Source: Frigidibacter sp. (lineage in GTDB: Bacteria > Pseudomonadota > Alphaproteobacteria > Rhodobacterales > Rhodobacteraceae). Taken from it: DNA of 64,000 nt. The first letter of the stretch is position 1; each line of letters begins with the position of its first letter. The translations under genes were made by a program, and so were the position numbers. The stretch lies in the NCBI RefSeq assembly GCF_030695035.1, contig NZ_JAUYTT010000008.1, positions 310,001-374,000 of the forward strand, in the 5' to 3' direction. The notes under the pieces were generated by a model that was not told where the DNA came from, did no database searches, and saw nothing but the letters and a program-made list of their open reading frames with translations. Positions 24,936-35,037 of the stretch are shown here, one piece after another.

Positions 24936-25700
24936 ATGGCACCGCGTCGCAAGAAGATCTACGAAGGCAAGGCCAAGATCCTGTATGAAGGCCCCGAGCC
25001 GGGAACGCTGATCCAGTATTTCAAGGACGATGCGACCGCCTTCAACGCCCAGAAAAAGGCGACGATCGAGGGCAAGGGCGTGCTGAACAACCGCCTGTCG
25101 GAGTTCTTCATGACCGGGCTGACCAATATCGGCGTGCCCAACCACTTCATCCGCCGCGTGAACATGCGCGAGCAGCTGATCCGCCAGGTGGAAATCGTGC
25201 CGCTGGAGGTGATCGTGCGCAACTTTGCCGCCGGGTCGATCTCCAAGCGGCTGGGGCTGGAAGAGGGCACGGCGCTGCCGCGGCCGATCGTCGAATACAG
25301 CTACAAGAATGACGAGCTTGGCGATCCGATGGTGTCGGAAGAATACATCGTCGCCTTTGGCTGGGCCAACCAGCAGGATCTCGATGACATCGTGGCGCTG
25401 GCGCTGCGGGTCAACGACTTCCTGTCGGGCGTGTTCTACGGCGTCGGCATCAAGCTGATCGACTTCAAGATCGAGCTTGGCCGGGTATGGGATGGCGATT
25501 TCATGCGGCTGATCGTTGCGGATGAGATTTCGCCCGACAGCTGCCGCCTGTGGGATGTGAAGACCGGCCAGAAGCTGGACAAGGACGTGTTCCGGCGCGA
25601 CCTTGGCAGCCTGACCGATGCCTATTCCGAAGTGGCGCGCCGGCTTGGCGTGCTGCCGGGCAATGCCACGTCGATGACCAAACCGACGCTGATCAACTGA
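24936..25700 (+). CDS. purC: Phosphoribosylaminoimidazole-succinocarboxamide synthase
   Basis: SAICAR synthetase of purine biosynthesis, joining aspartate to CAIR with ATP. The 254-residue length is normal. Signature segments are [14 protein letters not shown] (ATP-binding loop), [14 protein letters not shown] and [10 protein letters not shown]. An AAAGGAAG ribosome site precedes the ATG. The RraB-like gene begins 2 bp after the stop and purS follows, so the three form one operon; purQ and purL are not in the window. Confidence 0.96.
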   Translation: MAPRRKKIYEGKAKILYEGPEPGTLIQYFKDDATAFNAQKKATIEGKGVLNNRLSEFFMTGLTNIGVPNHFIRRVNMREQLIRQVEIVPLEVIVRNFAAGSISKRLGLEEGTALPRPIVEYSYKNDELGDPMVSEEYIVAFGWANQQDLDDIVALALRVNDFLSGVFYGVGIKLIDFKIELGRVWDGDFMRLIVADEISPDSCRLWDVKTGQKLDKDVFRRDLGSLTDAYSEVARRLGVLPGNATSMTKPTLIN

Positions 25701-25702
25701 CG

Positions 25703-26065
25703 ATGGCCCCAGACCTTGCAGCGGACCTTGCAGCGCGCCTGCGCGGGCAGGCGGCGCGGAACGGCATGATCCGCGACGCGCTGGCCGGGCAGGGCGATGA
25801 CGGGCGGCGGGTGCGGCAGGTGTCGCATTACGTCTTCCCGGATCTTGCGGGCGAGGCTGCCAGCGATGGCGCGCTGAAGGATGCGGTGGCAAGCTATGGG
25901 TTTACAGCGCGCTTTACCGCGGCGGGCGACGGGCTGATCCTCGAGCATGAGCGCGAGGTGGCCTCCGCGGATTTCGATGCCGAGGTGGCGGGACTGATCG
26001 AGGCGATGGACCAACTGGGCTGGCAGTATGACGGCTGGGATTGCGCCGTCTTGCCGGCAGAATGA
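25703..26065 (+). CDS. RraB-like ribonuclease E inhibitor family protein
   Basis: A 120-residue acidic protein resembling the RraB family, whose E. coli member binds and inhibits RNase E. Matching features are the N-terminal helix with GQGDDGRRVRQVSHYVF, the GLILEHEREVASADFDAEVAGL segment and the C-terminal WQYDGWDCAV, comparable to the YDGWG of RraB. It starts 2 bp after purC and ends 16 bp before purS, so it is expressed with purine genes. Whether it acts on RNase E here is inference. Confidence 0.68.
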   Translation: MAPDLAADLAARLRGQAARNGMIRDALAGQGDDGRRVRQVSHYVFPDLAGEAASDGALKDAVASYGFTARFTAAGDGLILEHEREVASADFDAEVAGLIEAMDQLGWQYDGWDCAVLPAE

Positions 26066-26081
26066 CAAGGAAGGCTGGCTG

Positions 26082-26321
26082 ATGAAAGCGCGCGTGCATG
26101 TGATGCTGAAGGACGGAGTTCTGGACCCGCAGGGCGAGGCGGTGCGCCACGCGCTTGGCTCGCTGGGATTTTCGGGGGTCGAGGCGGTCCGTCAGGGCAA
26201 GGTGATCGAGCTGGAGCTGTCGGCCACCGACAAGGACGCGGCGGAAGCCGAGGTCAAGGCGATGTGCGAGAAGCTGCTGGCGAATACGGTGATCGAGAAA
26301 TACACCATCGAGATCGCCTGA
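26082..26321 (+). CDS. purS: Phosphoribosylformylglycinamidine synthase subunit PurS
   Basis: A 79-residue subunit of the three-part FGAM synthase (PurS-PurQ-PurL), which supports ammonia transfer between PurQ and PurL. The sequence MKARVHVMLKDGVLDPQGEA and the C-terminal LLANTVIEKYTIEI are typical. An AAGGAAGG ribosome site lies just upstream. The gene normally precedes purQ and purL; here it is followed by an unrelated secreted-protein gene, so those partners must be elsewhere. Confidence 0.93.
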   Translation: MKARVHVMLKDGVLDPQGEAVRHALGSLGFSGVEAVRQGKVIELELSATDKDAAEAEVKAMCEKLLANTVIEKYTIEIA

Positions 26322-26506
26322 CCGGAGTTAAGACTCTGGATGAAGAACGGCCCTCAAGCCCTTGTTTTTGAATGAAAGGCGCCTTGGCTTGACCTGGGCG
26401 CCCATAGTGCGGTGCGGAATGGTAACAGCCTGTAAACTCTTTGCATTTACACCGCTTGCCTGAAATTGCGGCACAAGGCAGAGTGGTGCCAAATTCAGAG
26501 GATCGG

Positions 26507-27016
26507 ATGTGTTCCATGTGCCAAGCTCGTCGCCTGTTCCTGATGCCCTTCCTTGCCGCGCTGCTGGCGCTGAGCGCCGCGCCGGTTCTGGCGCTGGAGG
26601 CCTGCGAGACCGGGCTGTCCGTGGTGACCCCCGATGGCAACACGGGCACCATCGTTTCCTTTGAGGCCGATACCTGCGGCGTCGTGGGGGCTGATGGCTA
26701 TGTCTCGGGATGGCCGGCCTCGGTTCTGGTCGAGGCAGAGGCAGAGAGCACGGCCGAAGCGGTGCCGGTCACCGCGGGGCGCTATCTGTGCGCCGGGGCC
26801 GAAGGGCAGGTGGCGGTGCATGTGACGGTGCTGGATGCCGCGACCTATGCCAACAGCTACGATGAGCGCGGCGGCTACACGCTGAACGAAGACAGCTCTG
26901 TCACCTTCAACGATGGGCCGTTTGCGGGCCTGCCGGGCGGGTCGCAAGACGGCGTTCTTGCCTTTGCGATGACGGCCGGTGCGCCGCCGCTGCCCTGCAA
27001 TCTGCTGGCAGAATAG
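26507..27016 (+). CDS. Hypothetical secreted protein
   Basis: A 169-residue protein with an N-terminal signal peptide (about residues 9-30, LFLMPFLAALLALSAAPVLA). The mature part is acidic with several cysteines that could form disulfides in the periplasm (ACETG, DTCGV, YLCAGAEG, PPLPCN). A ribosome site AGAGGA precedes the ATG by 5 bp. I do not recognise the family. It lies alone between purS and the DUF1194 gene. Confidence 0.6.
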   Translation: MCSMCQARRLFLMPFLAALLALSAAPVLALEACETGLSVVTPDGNTGTIVSFEADTCGVVGADGYVSGWPASVLVEAEAESTAEAVPVTAGRYLCAGAEGQVAVHVTVLDAATYANSYDERGGYTLNEDSSVTFNDGPFAGLPGGSQDGVLAFAMTAGAPPLPCNLLAE

Positions 27017-27134
27017 GCAAGGCGCCCACTGAATCGGCATTCTGGTGCGGGCGCGCCCGGCGAGTCGGCATCAAGCCTTTACCCATGCGGCTGCGGCCCT
27101 AGCTCGATCCTCGGACCTACCCGGAGGATCGCCG

Positions 27135-27857
27135 ATGCGTGTTGCTCGCCTTTTCCCTGTCCTTGCTCTGCTGGCCGCCGCCCCGGCTGCCGCGCAGGAG
27201 GTCGATCTGGAGCTGGTGCTGATGGCCGATGCCACCGGATCCATCACCACCGAGGAAATCCTGTTCCAGCGGCAGGGCTATGCGCAGGCGCTGACCGATC
27301 CCGAGGTGCTGGCGGCGATTGCCGGCACTGCCTATGGCAGCATCGCGGTGACCTATGTGGAATGGGGCCAGTTCGACAGCCAGGACGTGGTGGTGCCCTG
27401 GACGGTGATCGCGGGTGAGGCTGAGGCCGCGGGCTTTGCCGCCGCCCTGCTGGAGCGCCCGCGGCGGGCTTATGGCCGTAACGCCATCGGAGCGGCGCTG
27501 CTGCTGGGAAAGGCGCTGATCGAGGAGAATGACATACAGGGCTGGCGGCGGATCATCGACTTTTCCGCCGACAGCACCGGCAATTTCAACGGCCCCGCCA
27601 CCGAAGAGGCGCGGGCCGAGGTGCTGGCGGCGGGGATCACCATCAACGGGTTGGCCATCGCCTGCCGCGATTGCAGCGCCGGGTCGGGCGACGAGGGCGG
27701 CGATATCGAGAGCGGGTTCCGCGACCGGATCATCGGCGGGCCGGGGGCTTTCGTGGTGACGGCAGAGTCGGCCCCGGCCTTTGCGGCGGCAGTGAAACGC
27801 AAGCTGATCCTCGAAATCTCGGGCCTGCACGGGTTGCCGGTGGTCGCCGCGCGCTAA
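27135..27857 (+). CDS. DUF1194 family vWA-like secreted protein
   Basis: A 240-residue exported protein with a clear signal peptide (MRVARLFPVLALLAAAPAAA, cleaved before QEVDL). The mature protein is a von Willebrand A-like DUF1194 domain with a variant MIDAS, LVLMADATGSI, where threonine replaces the first serine of DxSxS. The conserved RRIIDFSADSTGNFNG and a CRDC pair follow. An AGGA ribosome site is present. It probably acts in protein or ligand binding in the periplasm; the partner is unknown. Confidence 0.8.
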   Translation: MRVARLFPVLALLAAAPAAAQEVDLELVLMADATGSITTEEILFQRQGYAQALTDPEVLAAIAGTAYGSIAVTYVEWGQFDSQDVVVPWTVIAGEAEAAGFAAALLERPRRAYGRNAIGAALLLGKALIEENDIQGWRRIIDFSADSTGNFNGPATEEARAEVLAAGITINGLAIACRDCSAGSGDEGGDIESGFRDRIIGGPGAFVVTAESAPAFAAAVKRKLILEISGLHGLPVVAAR

Positions 27858-27876
27858 CCCATCTGGGGCCCGCCCC

Positions 27877-27905
27877 TTGCAGCCCCCCGTCCGGACAACT
27901 AAGAC
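27877..27905 (+). promoter_or_regulatory. Candidate clpP promoter
   Basis: TTGCAG (27877-27882) and TAAGAC (27900-27905), 17 bp apart, lie 61 bp before the clpP start and after the DUF1194 stop. The CTTGCAG form would suit either sigma-70 or a heat-shock sigma factor, but this cannot be decided from sequence. Confidence 0.4.
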
Positions 27906-27965
27906 TCCGGCAAGGAACAAGTGGCTATGGTCCCCGCAAGGGAAGCAAGAGGCAGGCAGAGCGCG

Positions 27966-28595
27966 ATGAAAGACCCGATCGATCTTTACATGAACACCCT
28001 TGTGCCGATGGTCGTCGAACAGACCAGCCGGGGCGAGCGGGCCTATGACATCTATTCGCGCCTGCTGAAGGAGCGGATCATCTTCCTGTCGGGCCCGGTG
28101 CATGACGGCATGTCGACGCTGATCTGCGCGCAGCTGCTGTTCCTCGAGGCGGAGAATCCGTCCAAGGAAATCAGCATGTATATCAACAGCCCCGGCGGTG
28201 TCGTGACCTCGGGCCTGTCGATCTATGACACGATGCAATACATCAAGCCCAAGGTCTCGACCCTGGTGATCGGACAGGCGGCCTCGATGGGTTCGCTGCT
28301 GCTGACCGCCGGCGAAAAGGGCATGCGCTTCAGCCTGCCCAACAGCCGGGTGATGGTCCACCAGCCCTCGGGCGGCTATCAGGGCCAGGCGACGGACATC
28401 ATGATCCACGCCCGCGAGACCGAGAAGCTGAAGCGCCGGCTGAATGAAATCTACGTGAAGCATACCGGCCAGGACCTCGCCACGGTGGAGCTGGCGCTGG
28501 AGCGGGACAACTTCATGTCGGCGGAAGATGCCAAGGAATGGGGCCTGATCGACGATATCCTCGCCGATCGTGGCAAGGCCGAAGAGGCCAAGTGA
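27966..28595 (+). CDS. clpP: ATP-dependent Clp protease proteolytic subunit
   Basis: Serine protease that forms the tetradecameric ClpP chamber and degrades proteins unfolded by ClpX or ClpA. The 209-residue protein has the catalytic triad Ser107 (GQAASMGS), His132 (MVHQPSGG) and Asp181 (ERDNFMS). The start [16 protein letters not shown] is typical; an upstream ATG would add 15 atypical residues. It is followed by clpX, but a hairpin and a -35-like TTGACA between them suggest separate control of clpX. Confidence 0.96.
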   Translation: MKDPIDLYMNTLVPMVVEQTSRGERAYDIYSRLLKERIIFLSGPVHDGMSTLICAQLLFLEAENPSKEISMYINSPGGVVTSGLSIYDTMQYIKPKVSTLVIGQAASMGSLLLTAGEKGMRFSLPNSRVMVHQPSGGYQGQATDIMIHARETEKLKRRLNEIYVKHTGQDLATVELALERDNFMSAEDAKEWGLIDDILADRGKAEEAK

Positions 28596-28601
28596 GCACC
28601 T

Positions 28602-28636
28602 CCGCCGCGCCCGGCCAGCGCCGGGGCGGCGGGAAT
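28602..28636 (+). terminator. Hairpin between clpP and clpX
   Basis: CCGCCGCGCCCGGC (28602-28615) pairs with GCCGGGGCGGCGG (28620-28632) with one bulged base and a CAGC loop, followed by GAATTTT. A -35-like TTGACA at 28638-28643 follows directly. Together they suggest termination or attenuation after clpP and a possible promoter for clpX; the -10 is weak. Confidence 0.5.
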
Positions 28637-28735
28637 TTTGACATTGTGATGAACATGGGCCTGTCCTAGACTTTCGGGAAAAGGGCAGCCCGGGAACGCC
28701 GGGGTCCCACCCAAGGCAGGCCGCAGAGGATACCG

Positions 28736-30010
<1,275 letters not shown>

Positions 30011-30032
30011 GGCGGTGTCTCGAAGGTGTTGG

Positions 30033-30063
30033 AAGGGCGGTCCCGTGAGGGGCCGCCTTTTTT
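30033..30063 (+). terminator. Rho-independent terminator after clpX
   Basis: The stem GGCGGTCCC/GGGGCCGCC contains one T-G pair and closes a GTGA loop, extended by A-T pairs, and is followed by six T residues. It separates clpX from the convergent head-spike genes. Confidence 0.85.
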
Positions 30064-30094
30064 GTCTCGGGTCCGGCGACTGTCGGGCCTTATG

Positions 30095-31159
30095 TCAGGG
30101 GCGGCGCGAACCGAGCCATGCGCTCAGCATCGCAGTTTCCGCCGCAGACAGCGCGCGGTTGATGGCGAGCGCACCGTACAGGCGCGCCGGGCCCGGAAGG
30201 CTGTAGGTGCCGGTCACCGCCTGCCCGGTCAGGATGCTGACGCCGGCATCATTGGCAAAGCCCACGGTATAGGTGCCTGACGGAAGCGGGGCGGTCAGGC
30301 TGTCATCCACCAGATCGTCGGACAGATACCAGCGCAGCGGCTCGCCAGCCTGGGTCGCATCATATTGCGAGACGATGGTTTGGTAGGCGGTTTTCGCTGG
30401 GGAAATCTCGCTCTGGATCTCGGCGATATCAAGGTTTGCCGTGCCTTTTCCCGCGACCGCATCCTGGAAGTAGAGCGTGAAGGGCGATCCCAGCGTCTGG
30501 CTGCCGATATGGGTGTAGGTCAGCATGACCGAATGGACCTGCCCTGCGACCAGCCGCGCACCGATATTCGCAGCCGGAAGCCCCGCGCCATCGATAACGA
30601 CCGTCGCCGTGGGTGACCAGTTGTTGCCGAACGAGAAGATGATGTTGTCGGGCACACGGGTCCGGCAGCAGATCTTGAAGGACAGGGTATAGGTCGCGCC
30701 CTGGATCAGGGCCATGCTGCGGATGAAACCGGAATACCTGTTTGCCTGGATCGTCGGGTCATAGACGATCCGCTGCGTGGCCGAGACGGTGGAAATGCTG
30801 TCCGGGCTGGCGATGACCACCGGCTTGATGAAAAACGGCACCCAGGCCGCGTTGCTCAGATCTTCAGAGGGCGCCAGAAGATTGCGGCTGCCCCCGCGGG
30901 GCAGCCTGCCAAGGATGGGCCGCGCCGAGGCGGTGGCCTGAACGGCGTGCATCCCCCTGCCGCTGCGGTCCAAAACTCGCCCCACCGGTTGCCCGGCAGC
31001 GGTGACCGGCGTTGCACCCGCCGCATCCTGAAACAGGCTGCCGGCCCGCGACGGGTCGATCCACAGCCCGCTATCCCCGGGTCTGAACAGATTGCCGGGG
31101 TTTCGGCCCGGCCGCAGGCTCAGCGGCGATGTGACCGCCGTTGCGTACCCGATCCTCAT
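30095..31159 (-). CDS. ghsB: Probable gene-transfer-agent/phage head spike protein (GhsB-like)
   Basis: A 354-residue phage-structural-type protein. The N-terminal part, LFRPGDSGLWIDPSRAGSLF followed by GRVLDRSGRGMHAVQAT, is a recurrent opening in Rhodobacterales prophage and tail or spike proteins. The rest looks like a beta-sandwich carbohydrate-binding module. It follows the spike-base gene with an ATGA overlap. In Rhodobacter capsulatus two such genes (rcc01079-rcc01080, ghsA-ghsB) make gene-transfer-agent head spikes that bind the capsule, at a site apart from the main GTA cluster. The assignment rests on the partner and order. Confidence 0.6.
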   Translation of the reverse strand: MRIGYATAVTSPLSLRPGRNPGNLFRPGDSGLWIDPSRAGSLFQDAAGATPVTAAGQPVGRVLDRSGRGMHAVQATASARPILGRLPRGGSRNLLAPSEDLSNAAWVPFFIKPVVIASPDSISTVSATQRIVYDPTIQANRYSGFIRSMALIQGATYTLSFKICCRTRVPDNIIFSFGNNWSPTATVVIDGAGLPAANIGARLVAGQVHSVMLTYTHIGSQTLGSPFTLYFQDAVAGKGTANLDIAEIQSEISPAKTAYQTIVSQYDATQAGEPLRWYLSDDLVDDSLTAPLPSGTYTVGFANDAGVSILTGQAVTGTYSLPGPARLYGALAINRALSAAETAMLSAWLGSRRP

Positions 31160-31422
31160 GCAATCACCAGCGCGTGGATCCCCGTGGCGGTGGTTCCCGT
31201 CGCATTCACGCGGCTTGCCCCGACCGGCAGCATCGAATGGTCGGCCAGCTCGACCAGACGGGTCTGGTTGCGTTCGCTGACAAAGCTGACGAAACCGCCG
31301 CGCTCGACATAGAGCGCAAGGGCGACATGGGGCAGGTTGACGCTGTCGCTCGGGGTCACCGGCAGGATGTCATTGGCGGGGCCGCTCAGATCCGGGCTGC
31401 GGGACTTGAAGGGATTGGTCAT
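31156..31422 (-). CDS. ghsA: Spike base protein, Rcc01079 (GhsA) family
   Basis: An 88-residue small protein starting MTNPFKSRSPDLSGPANDIL. Its segments VTPSDSVNLPHVALALYVE and LPVGASRVNATGTTATGIHA fit the spike base family named after R. capsulatus Rcc01079, the base of the gene-transfer-agent head spike. An AGGAGA ribosome site precedes the ATG at 31422, which rejects the longer frame. Its stop overlaps the start of the next gene by ATGA. No other GTA or prophage genes are nearby, which matches the scattered GTA loci of R. capsulatus and argues against an intact prophage. Confidence 0.72.
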   Translation of the reverse strand: MTNPFKSRSPDLSGPANDILPVTPSDSVNLPHVALALYVERGGFVSFVSERNQTRLVELADHSMLPVGASRVNATGTTATGIHALVIA

Positions 31423-31665
31423 GTCGTTTCTCCTGGCGCATGAAAGCCCGCATCCCCGGCTGGGGGTGGCGGCGCATGGCCGCAGAGTCATCGCAATTGG
31501 GTAATTATTCTTTCGGCCAGCGCGCTGTGCAGGCCGGCGGGCCGCAACGCCCTCGGGGGCAGGCGGCGGAGCATCGCTGCGGCTGGCCCAATCCTCTGGA
31601 CCTCGGCCCGCGCTCTTGTATAAGTGGGGCAGCCATCTTGCGGCCTATCTTGCGGAGAGTCCCCG

Positions 31666-32040
31666 ATGAAATTCCTGCTTCGCCTGCTGACCTGGTGGAA
31701 CGGCCAGACGCTTGGCACCCAGATCTTCACCGCGCGCCGCGGCGTGAAGGTGGGCGAAGACGATCAGGGCAATATCTTCTACCGCACCGCCGACGGCAAG
31801 CGCCGCTGGGTGATCTACAATGGTGAATCCGAGGCAAGCCGGGTGTCCCCCGACTGGCATGGCTGGCTGCATTTCACCTGGGACGAGAGCCCGGTCGATG
31901 CGCCGCTGCCGCACAAGGCCTGGGAAAAGCCGCATGTGGAAAATCTGACCGGCACCGCCGCCGCCTATGCTCCCACCGGCTCGATCCGTCGCGCGGCCCC
32001 GGCCGAACGGCGCGATTACGAGGCCTGGCAACCGGAATAA
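31666..32040 (+). CDS. NDUFA12-type complex I accessory protein
   Basis: A 124-residue homologue of the mitochondrial complex I subunit NDUFA12, found in alphaproteobacteria attached to NADH:ubiquinone oxidoreductase. Typical features are [20 protein letters not shown], the GNIFYRT strand, [16 protein letters not shown] and [13 protein letters not shown]. The ATG at 31666 has a GGAGAG ribosome site; an upstream in-frame ATG is rejected. It begins a three-gene run with mlaD and DUF2155, a conserved alphaproteobacterial order. A TATAAG at 31619-31624 may be its -10, with a poor -35. Confidence 0.88.
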   Translation: MKFLLRLLTWWNGQTLGTQIFTARRGVKVGEDDQGNIFYRTADGKRRWVIYNGESEASRVSPDWHGWLHFTWDESPVDAPLPHKAWEKPHVENLTGTAAAYAPTGSIRRAAPAERRDYEAWQPE

Positions 32041-32044
32041 CCCC

Positions 32045-32518
32045 ATGTCCGAAACCCGTGCAGAAATCCTGACCGGCGCCGCGGTGCTGGCTGTAGCCCT
32101 TGGCTTTGCAATATATGCGGGGCTTGGCTCGGGCCTTGCCACGTCCTCCGGCAATTATGAGCTGAAGGCCAGCTTCCGGTCAGTCGAGGGCATCGACATC
32201 GGCACCGATGTGCGGCTGGCCGGGGTCAAGGTCGGCAGCGTCACCTCGGTGGCACTGAACCCGGCGACCTTCTTTGCCGATGCGACGGTGGCGGTGCGCA
32301 GCGATATCCTGCTGCCCGAAGACAGCGCGATTCTGGTGTCTTCCGAAGGGCTTCTGGGCGGCTCGTTCATCGAGCTTCTGCCTGGCGGCAGCCCGATCAA
32401 CCTCGAACCCGGATCCGAGATCGAGGATACCCAAGGCGCGATCAGCGTGGTGTCCCTGATGATGAAATTCGCGGGCGGCAGCGAGGATACGGCGCCGGCT
32501 GCGGGGGCTACGGAGTGA
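32045..32518 (+). CDS. mlaD: MlaD family outer membrane lipid asymmetry protein
   Basis: A 157-residue protein with one N-terminal membrane helix (about residues 8-28) and an MCE domain, the periplasmic ring of the Mla phospholipid transporter. The MCE signature is NYELKASFRSVEGIDIGTDV followed by RLAGVKVGSVTSVAL, and SSEGLLGGSFIELLPGG is conserved. It lies 4 bp after the NDUFA12 gene and overlaps the DUF2155 gene. The rest of the mla operon is not in the window, so the separation of mlaD is notable but common in this group. Confidence 0.9.
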   Translation: MSETRAEILTGAAVLAVALGFAIYAGLGSGLATSSGNYELKASFRSVEGIDIGTDVRLAGVKVGSVTSVALNPATFFADATVAVRSDILLPEDSAILVSSEGLLGGSFIELLPGGSPINLEPGSEIEDTQGAISVVSLMMKFAGGSEDTAPAAGATE

Positions 32519-32991
32519 TCCGCAGCCGCATCGCGTGGCCCCTGCTGGCGGCCCTGCTGTTTGCCGCCCCGCTGGCAGCGCAGGAGGGTGAGGGTGAGCC
32601 CCTGCCGCTGGAGGAGTTTGGCATCGAGGAGTTGCCGGCGCTGCCGGTGACGCCCGAGGCGCTGCAGCCCGAAAGCGCGGTTGATTCCGAAGCCGCAGGC
32701 GCCGTGACCTCGGCCCCAGGCGCGATGCTGCGCGGGCTGGACCGGGTGACGGGGCAAAGCGTCGATGTGACGCTGGCCAATGGCCAGACCCAGCCGATGT
32801 TCCGGCTGGAGGTGAGCCTGACCGATTGCCGTTTTCCGGTGAATGACCCCAGCTCTGATGCCTTCGCGCATCTGACCATCCGCGACCGCGGCGAGGTGGT
32901 GTTCAACGGCTGGATGACCGCCGCCAGCCCGGCGCTGTCAGCGCTGGACCATCCGCGCTATGACGTCTGGGTTCTGAGCTGCAGCGACTGA
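32515..32991 (+). CDS. DUF2155 family periplasmic protein
   Basis: A 158-residue exported protein starting at a GTG that overlaps the mlaD stop (GTGA). The signal peptide covers about residues 1-22 (WPLLAALLFAAPLAAQ), followed by an acidic, proline-rich linker and the DUF2155 domain from about residue 75 (LDRVTGQSVDVTLANGQT). Two conserved cysteines (DCRFP and LSCSD) could form a disulfide. The family is often encoded next to mlaD and NDUFA12 in alphaproteobacteria; function unknown. Confidence 0.82.
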   Translation: MIRSRIAWPLLAALLFAAPLAAQEGEGEPLPLEEFGIEELPALPVTPEALQPESAVDSEAAGAVTSAPGAMLRGLDRVTGQSVDVTLANGQTQPMFRLEVSLTDCRFPVNDPSSDAFAHLTIRDRGEVVFNGWMTAASPALSALDHPRYDVWVLSCSD

Positions 32992-32992
32992 C

Positions 32993-33631
32993 CTAGCGCA
33001 CCAGGCTCGCAGCCTCCGGCAGGGGGCCTGCGGGGCCGAAGCGCACATCGCGCCGCGCCACGGCTGGCTCCAGCAGCTTGCGAAACGCCGCGCGCGGCAG
33101 CTCGATGCCTCCAAGGCTGGCCAGATGCGGGGTCAGGAACTGGGTGTCGAGCAGGGTGAAGCCTTGCCCCCGCAGCCGGTCCACCAGCCAGACCAGCGCC
33201 GCCTTGGACGCATCTGTGCGGGTGGAGAACATGCTTTCCGCGAAGAAGGCCGCGCCCACCGCGACCCCGAACACTCCGCCGACCAAAGCGCCCTCGGCCC
33301 GCACGCCGATGCAATGGGCATGGCCCGCCTCGTACAGCGCCGCGTAAAGCCGCATCAGGGCCGGATTGATCCACGTCTCCTCGCGGTTGGCGCAGGCGGC
33401 CACCACCTCGGCGAAATCGGTATTGGCGCTGGCGGTGAAGCTGCCGCGCCGCATCCGCCGGGCCAGCGAGCGCGAGATGTGGAAACCGTCCAGCGGCAGG
33501 ATCCCGCGGATGCGCGGTTCGATCAGCCCGAAGGTCGGATCGTCGCGGCTTTCGGCCATCGGGAAGGCGCCGGCGGCATAGACCTCCAGCATCAGCAGCG
33601 GCGGCACCTCGCGCAGCGGCGCCGCCGTCAT
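32993..33631 (-). CDS. aat: Leucyl/phenylalanyl-tRNA--protein transferase
   Basis: Aminoacyltransferase of the N-end rule pathway that adds Leu or Phe to N-terminal Lys or Arg of substrate proteins, marking them for ClpAP. The 212-residue protein has the family motifs YAAGAFPMAE, ETWINPALMRLYAALYEAG, GGVFGVAVGAAFFAESMFS and LLDTQFLTPHLASLGG. The ATG at 33631 is preferred over a TTG 21 bp upstream. It lies downstream of accC on the same strand. Its presence fits with the ClpP system encoded nearby. Confidence 0.94.
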   Translation of the reverse strand: MTAAPLREVPPLLMLEVYAAGAFPMAESRDDPTFGLIEPRIRGILPLDGFHISRSLARRMRRGSFTASANTDFAEVVAACANREETWINPALMRLYAALYEAGHAHCIGVRAEGALVGGVFGVAVGAAFFAESMFSTRTDASKAALVWLVDRLRGQGFTLLDTQFLTPHLASLGGIELPRAAFRKLLEPAVARRDVRFGPAGPLPEAASLVR

Positions 33632-33677
33632 CGGGCAGGACCCGACGGGCAAGGCAGGGCGCCGGGGCGCCCCGCGA

Positions 33678-35024
33678 TCAGGCGAAGGTCTCGGCCAGCC
33701 ACCGTTCCAGCCAATGGATCGAGTAATTGCCCTTCAGGATATCGGGTTCCTCCAGCAGCGCATGGAACAGCGGCACGGTTGTATCGACGCCGTCGACGAT
33801 CAACTCGCCAAGCGCGCGCTTCAGCCGGGCCAGCGCCTCGGGCCGGTCGCGGCCATGCACGATCAGCTTGCCGATCAGGCTGTCGTAATAGGGCGGGATC
33901 GTGTAGCCGGCATAAAGCGCAGAATCCATCCGCACCCCGAGCCCGCCCGGCGCGTGGAACACGTTCACCTTTCCGGGGCAGGGCGAGAAGTTCGGCAGCT
34001 TTTCAGCGTTGATCCGCACCTCGATGGCATGGCCGTTCAGCACCAGATCGCTCTGTTCGAAGGACATCGGCAGGCCAGAGGCGACGCGGATCTGCTCGCG
34101 CACGAGGTCCACACCGAAGATCGCCTCGGTCACCGGATGCTCCACCTGCAGGCGGGTGTTCATCTCGATGAAGTAGAAGTCGCCATCCTCGTAGAGGAAC
34201 TCGATGGTGCCCGCACCGATATAGTTGATCGCGGCCACCGCATCGGCGCAGACCTTGCCGATCCGGTCGCGGGTTTCCTGGTCGATGGCGGGGCCGGGGG
34301 CTTCCTCGAACACCTTCTGGTGGCGGCGCTGCAACGAGCAGTCCCGCTCGCCAAGATGCACAGCCTTGCCCTTGCCATCGCCGAAGACCTGGATCTCGAT
34401 ATGGCGGGGGCGTTGGAGGTATTTCTCGATATAGACTTCGTCGTTCCCGAAAGCGGCCTTCGATTCCGCCCGCGCGGTGCGGAAGGCGACTTCCAGCGCC
34501 TCGGCATCGCGCGCGACCTTCATGCCGCGGCCGCCGCCGCCTGCCGTGGCCTTGATGATGACCGGATAGCCGATCTCGGCCGAGACGCGCTTGGCCTCCT
34601 CGACCGTGGCGACCCCGCCTTCCGAGCCCGGAACGCAAGGCACCCCCAGCCGTTTCATCGTGTCCTTGGCGGTGATCTTGTCACCCATCACCCGGATATG
34701 CTCGGCAGTCGGGCCGATGAAGCCGATGTCATGGTCTTCCAGCACCTGCACGAAGGCGGCGTTTTCCGACAGGAAGCCATAGCCCGGGTGGATCGCATCG
34801 GCGCCGGTGATCTCGCAGGCCGAGACGATGGCCGGGACCGAGAGATAGCTTTCCGACGAGGGCGCCGGCCCGATGCAGACGGACTCGTCGGCCATCCGCA
34901 CATGCATGGCATCGCTGTCGGCCGTTGAATGCACCGCCACCGACTTGATGCCCATCTCGCGGCAGGCCCGGATGACGCGGAGCGCGATTTCGCCCCGGTT
35001 GGCGATCAGGATCTTCTCGAACAT
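33678..35024 (-). CDS. accC: Acetyl-CoA carboxylase biotin carboxylase subunit
   Basis: Biotin carboxylase of acetyl-CoA carboxylase, the committed step of fatty acid synthesis. It has 448 residues, close to the usual 449. Visible are the N-terminal [16 protein letters not shown], the ATP-grasp glycine loop [13 protein letters not shown] and the catalytic [14 protein letters not shown]. The ATG at 35024 has a good ribosome site; the GTG at 35036 is an alternative. It starts 14 bp after accB, forming the standard accBC operon, with aat behind. Confidence 0.96.
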   Translation of the reverse strand: MFEKILIANRGEIALRVIRACREMGIKSVAVHSTADSDAMHVRMADESVCIGPAPSSESYLSVPAIVSACEITGADAIHPGYGFLSENAAFVQVLEDHDIGFIGPTAEHIRVMGDKITAKDTMKRLGVPCVPGSEGGVATVEEAKRVSAEIGYPVIIKATAGGGGRGMKVARDAEALEVAFRTARAESKAAFGNDEVYIEKYLQRPRHIEIQVFGDGKGKAVHLGERDCSLQRRHQKVFEEAPGPAIDQETRDRIGKVCADAVAAINYIGAGTIEFLYEDGDFYFIEMNTRLQVEHPVTEAIFGVDLVREQIRVASGLPMSFEQSDLVLNGHAIEVRINAEKLPNFSPCPGKVNVFHAPGGLGVRMDSALYAGYTIPPYYDSLIGKLIVHGRDRPEALARLKRALGELIVDGVDTTVPLFHALLEEPDILKGNYSIHWLERWLAETFA

Positions 35025-35037
35025 CGGTCTGGTCACC

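Noticed and set aside
26082-27016. A broken purSQL operon after purS.
   Set aside because: There is no remnant of purQ or purL; the following gene is an intact secreted protein, so separate location is simpler than decay.
30095-31422. An intact prophage at the spike genes.
   Set aside because: Only two structural-type genes are present, flanked by core genes; no integrase, terminase, portal or att-like repeats were seen.
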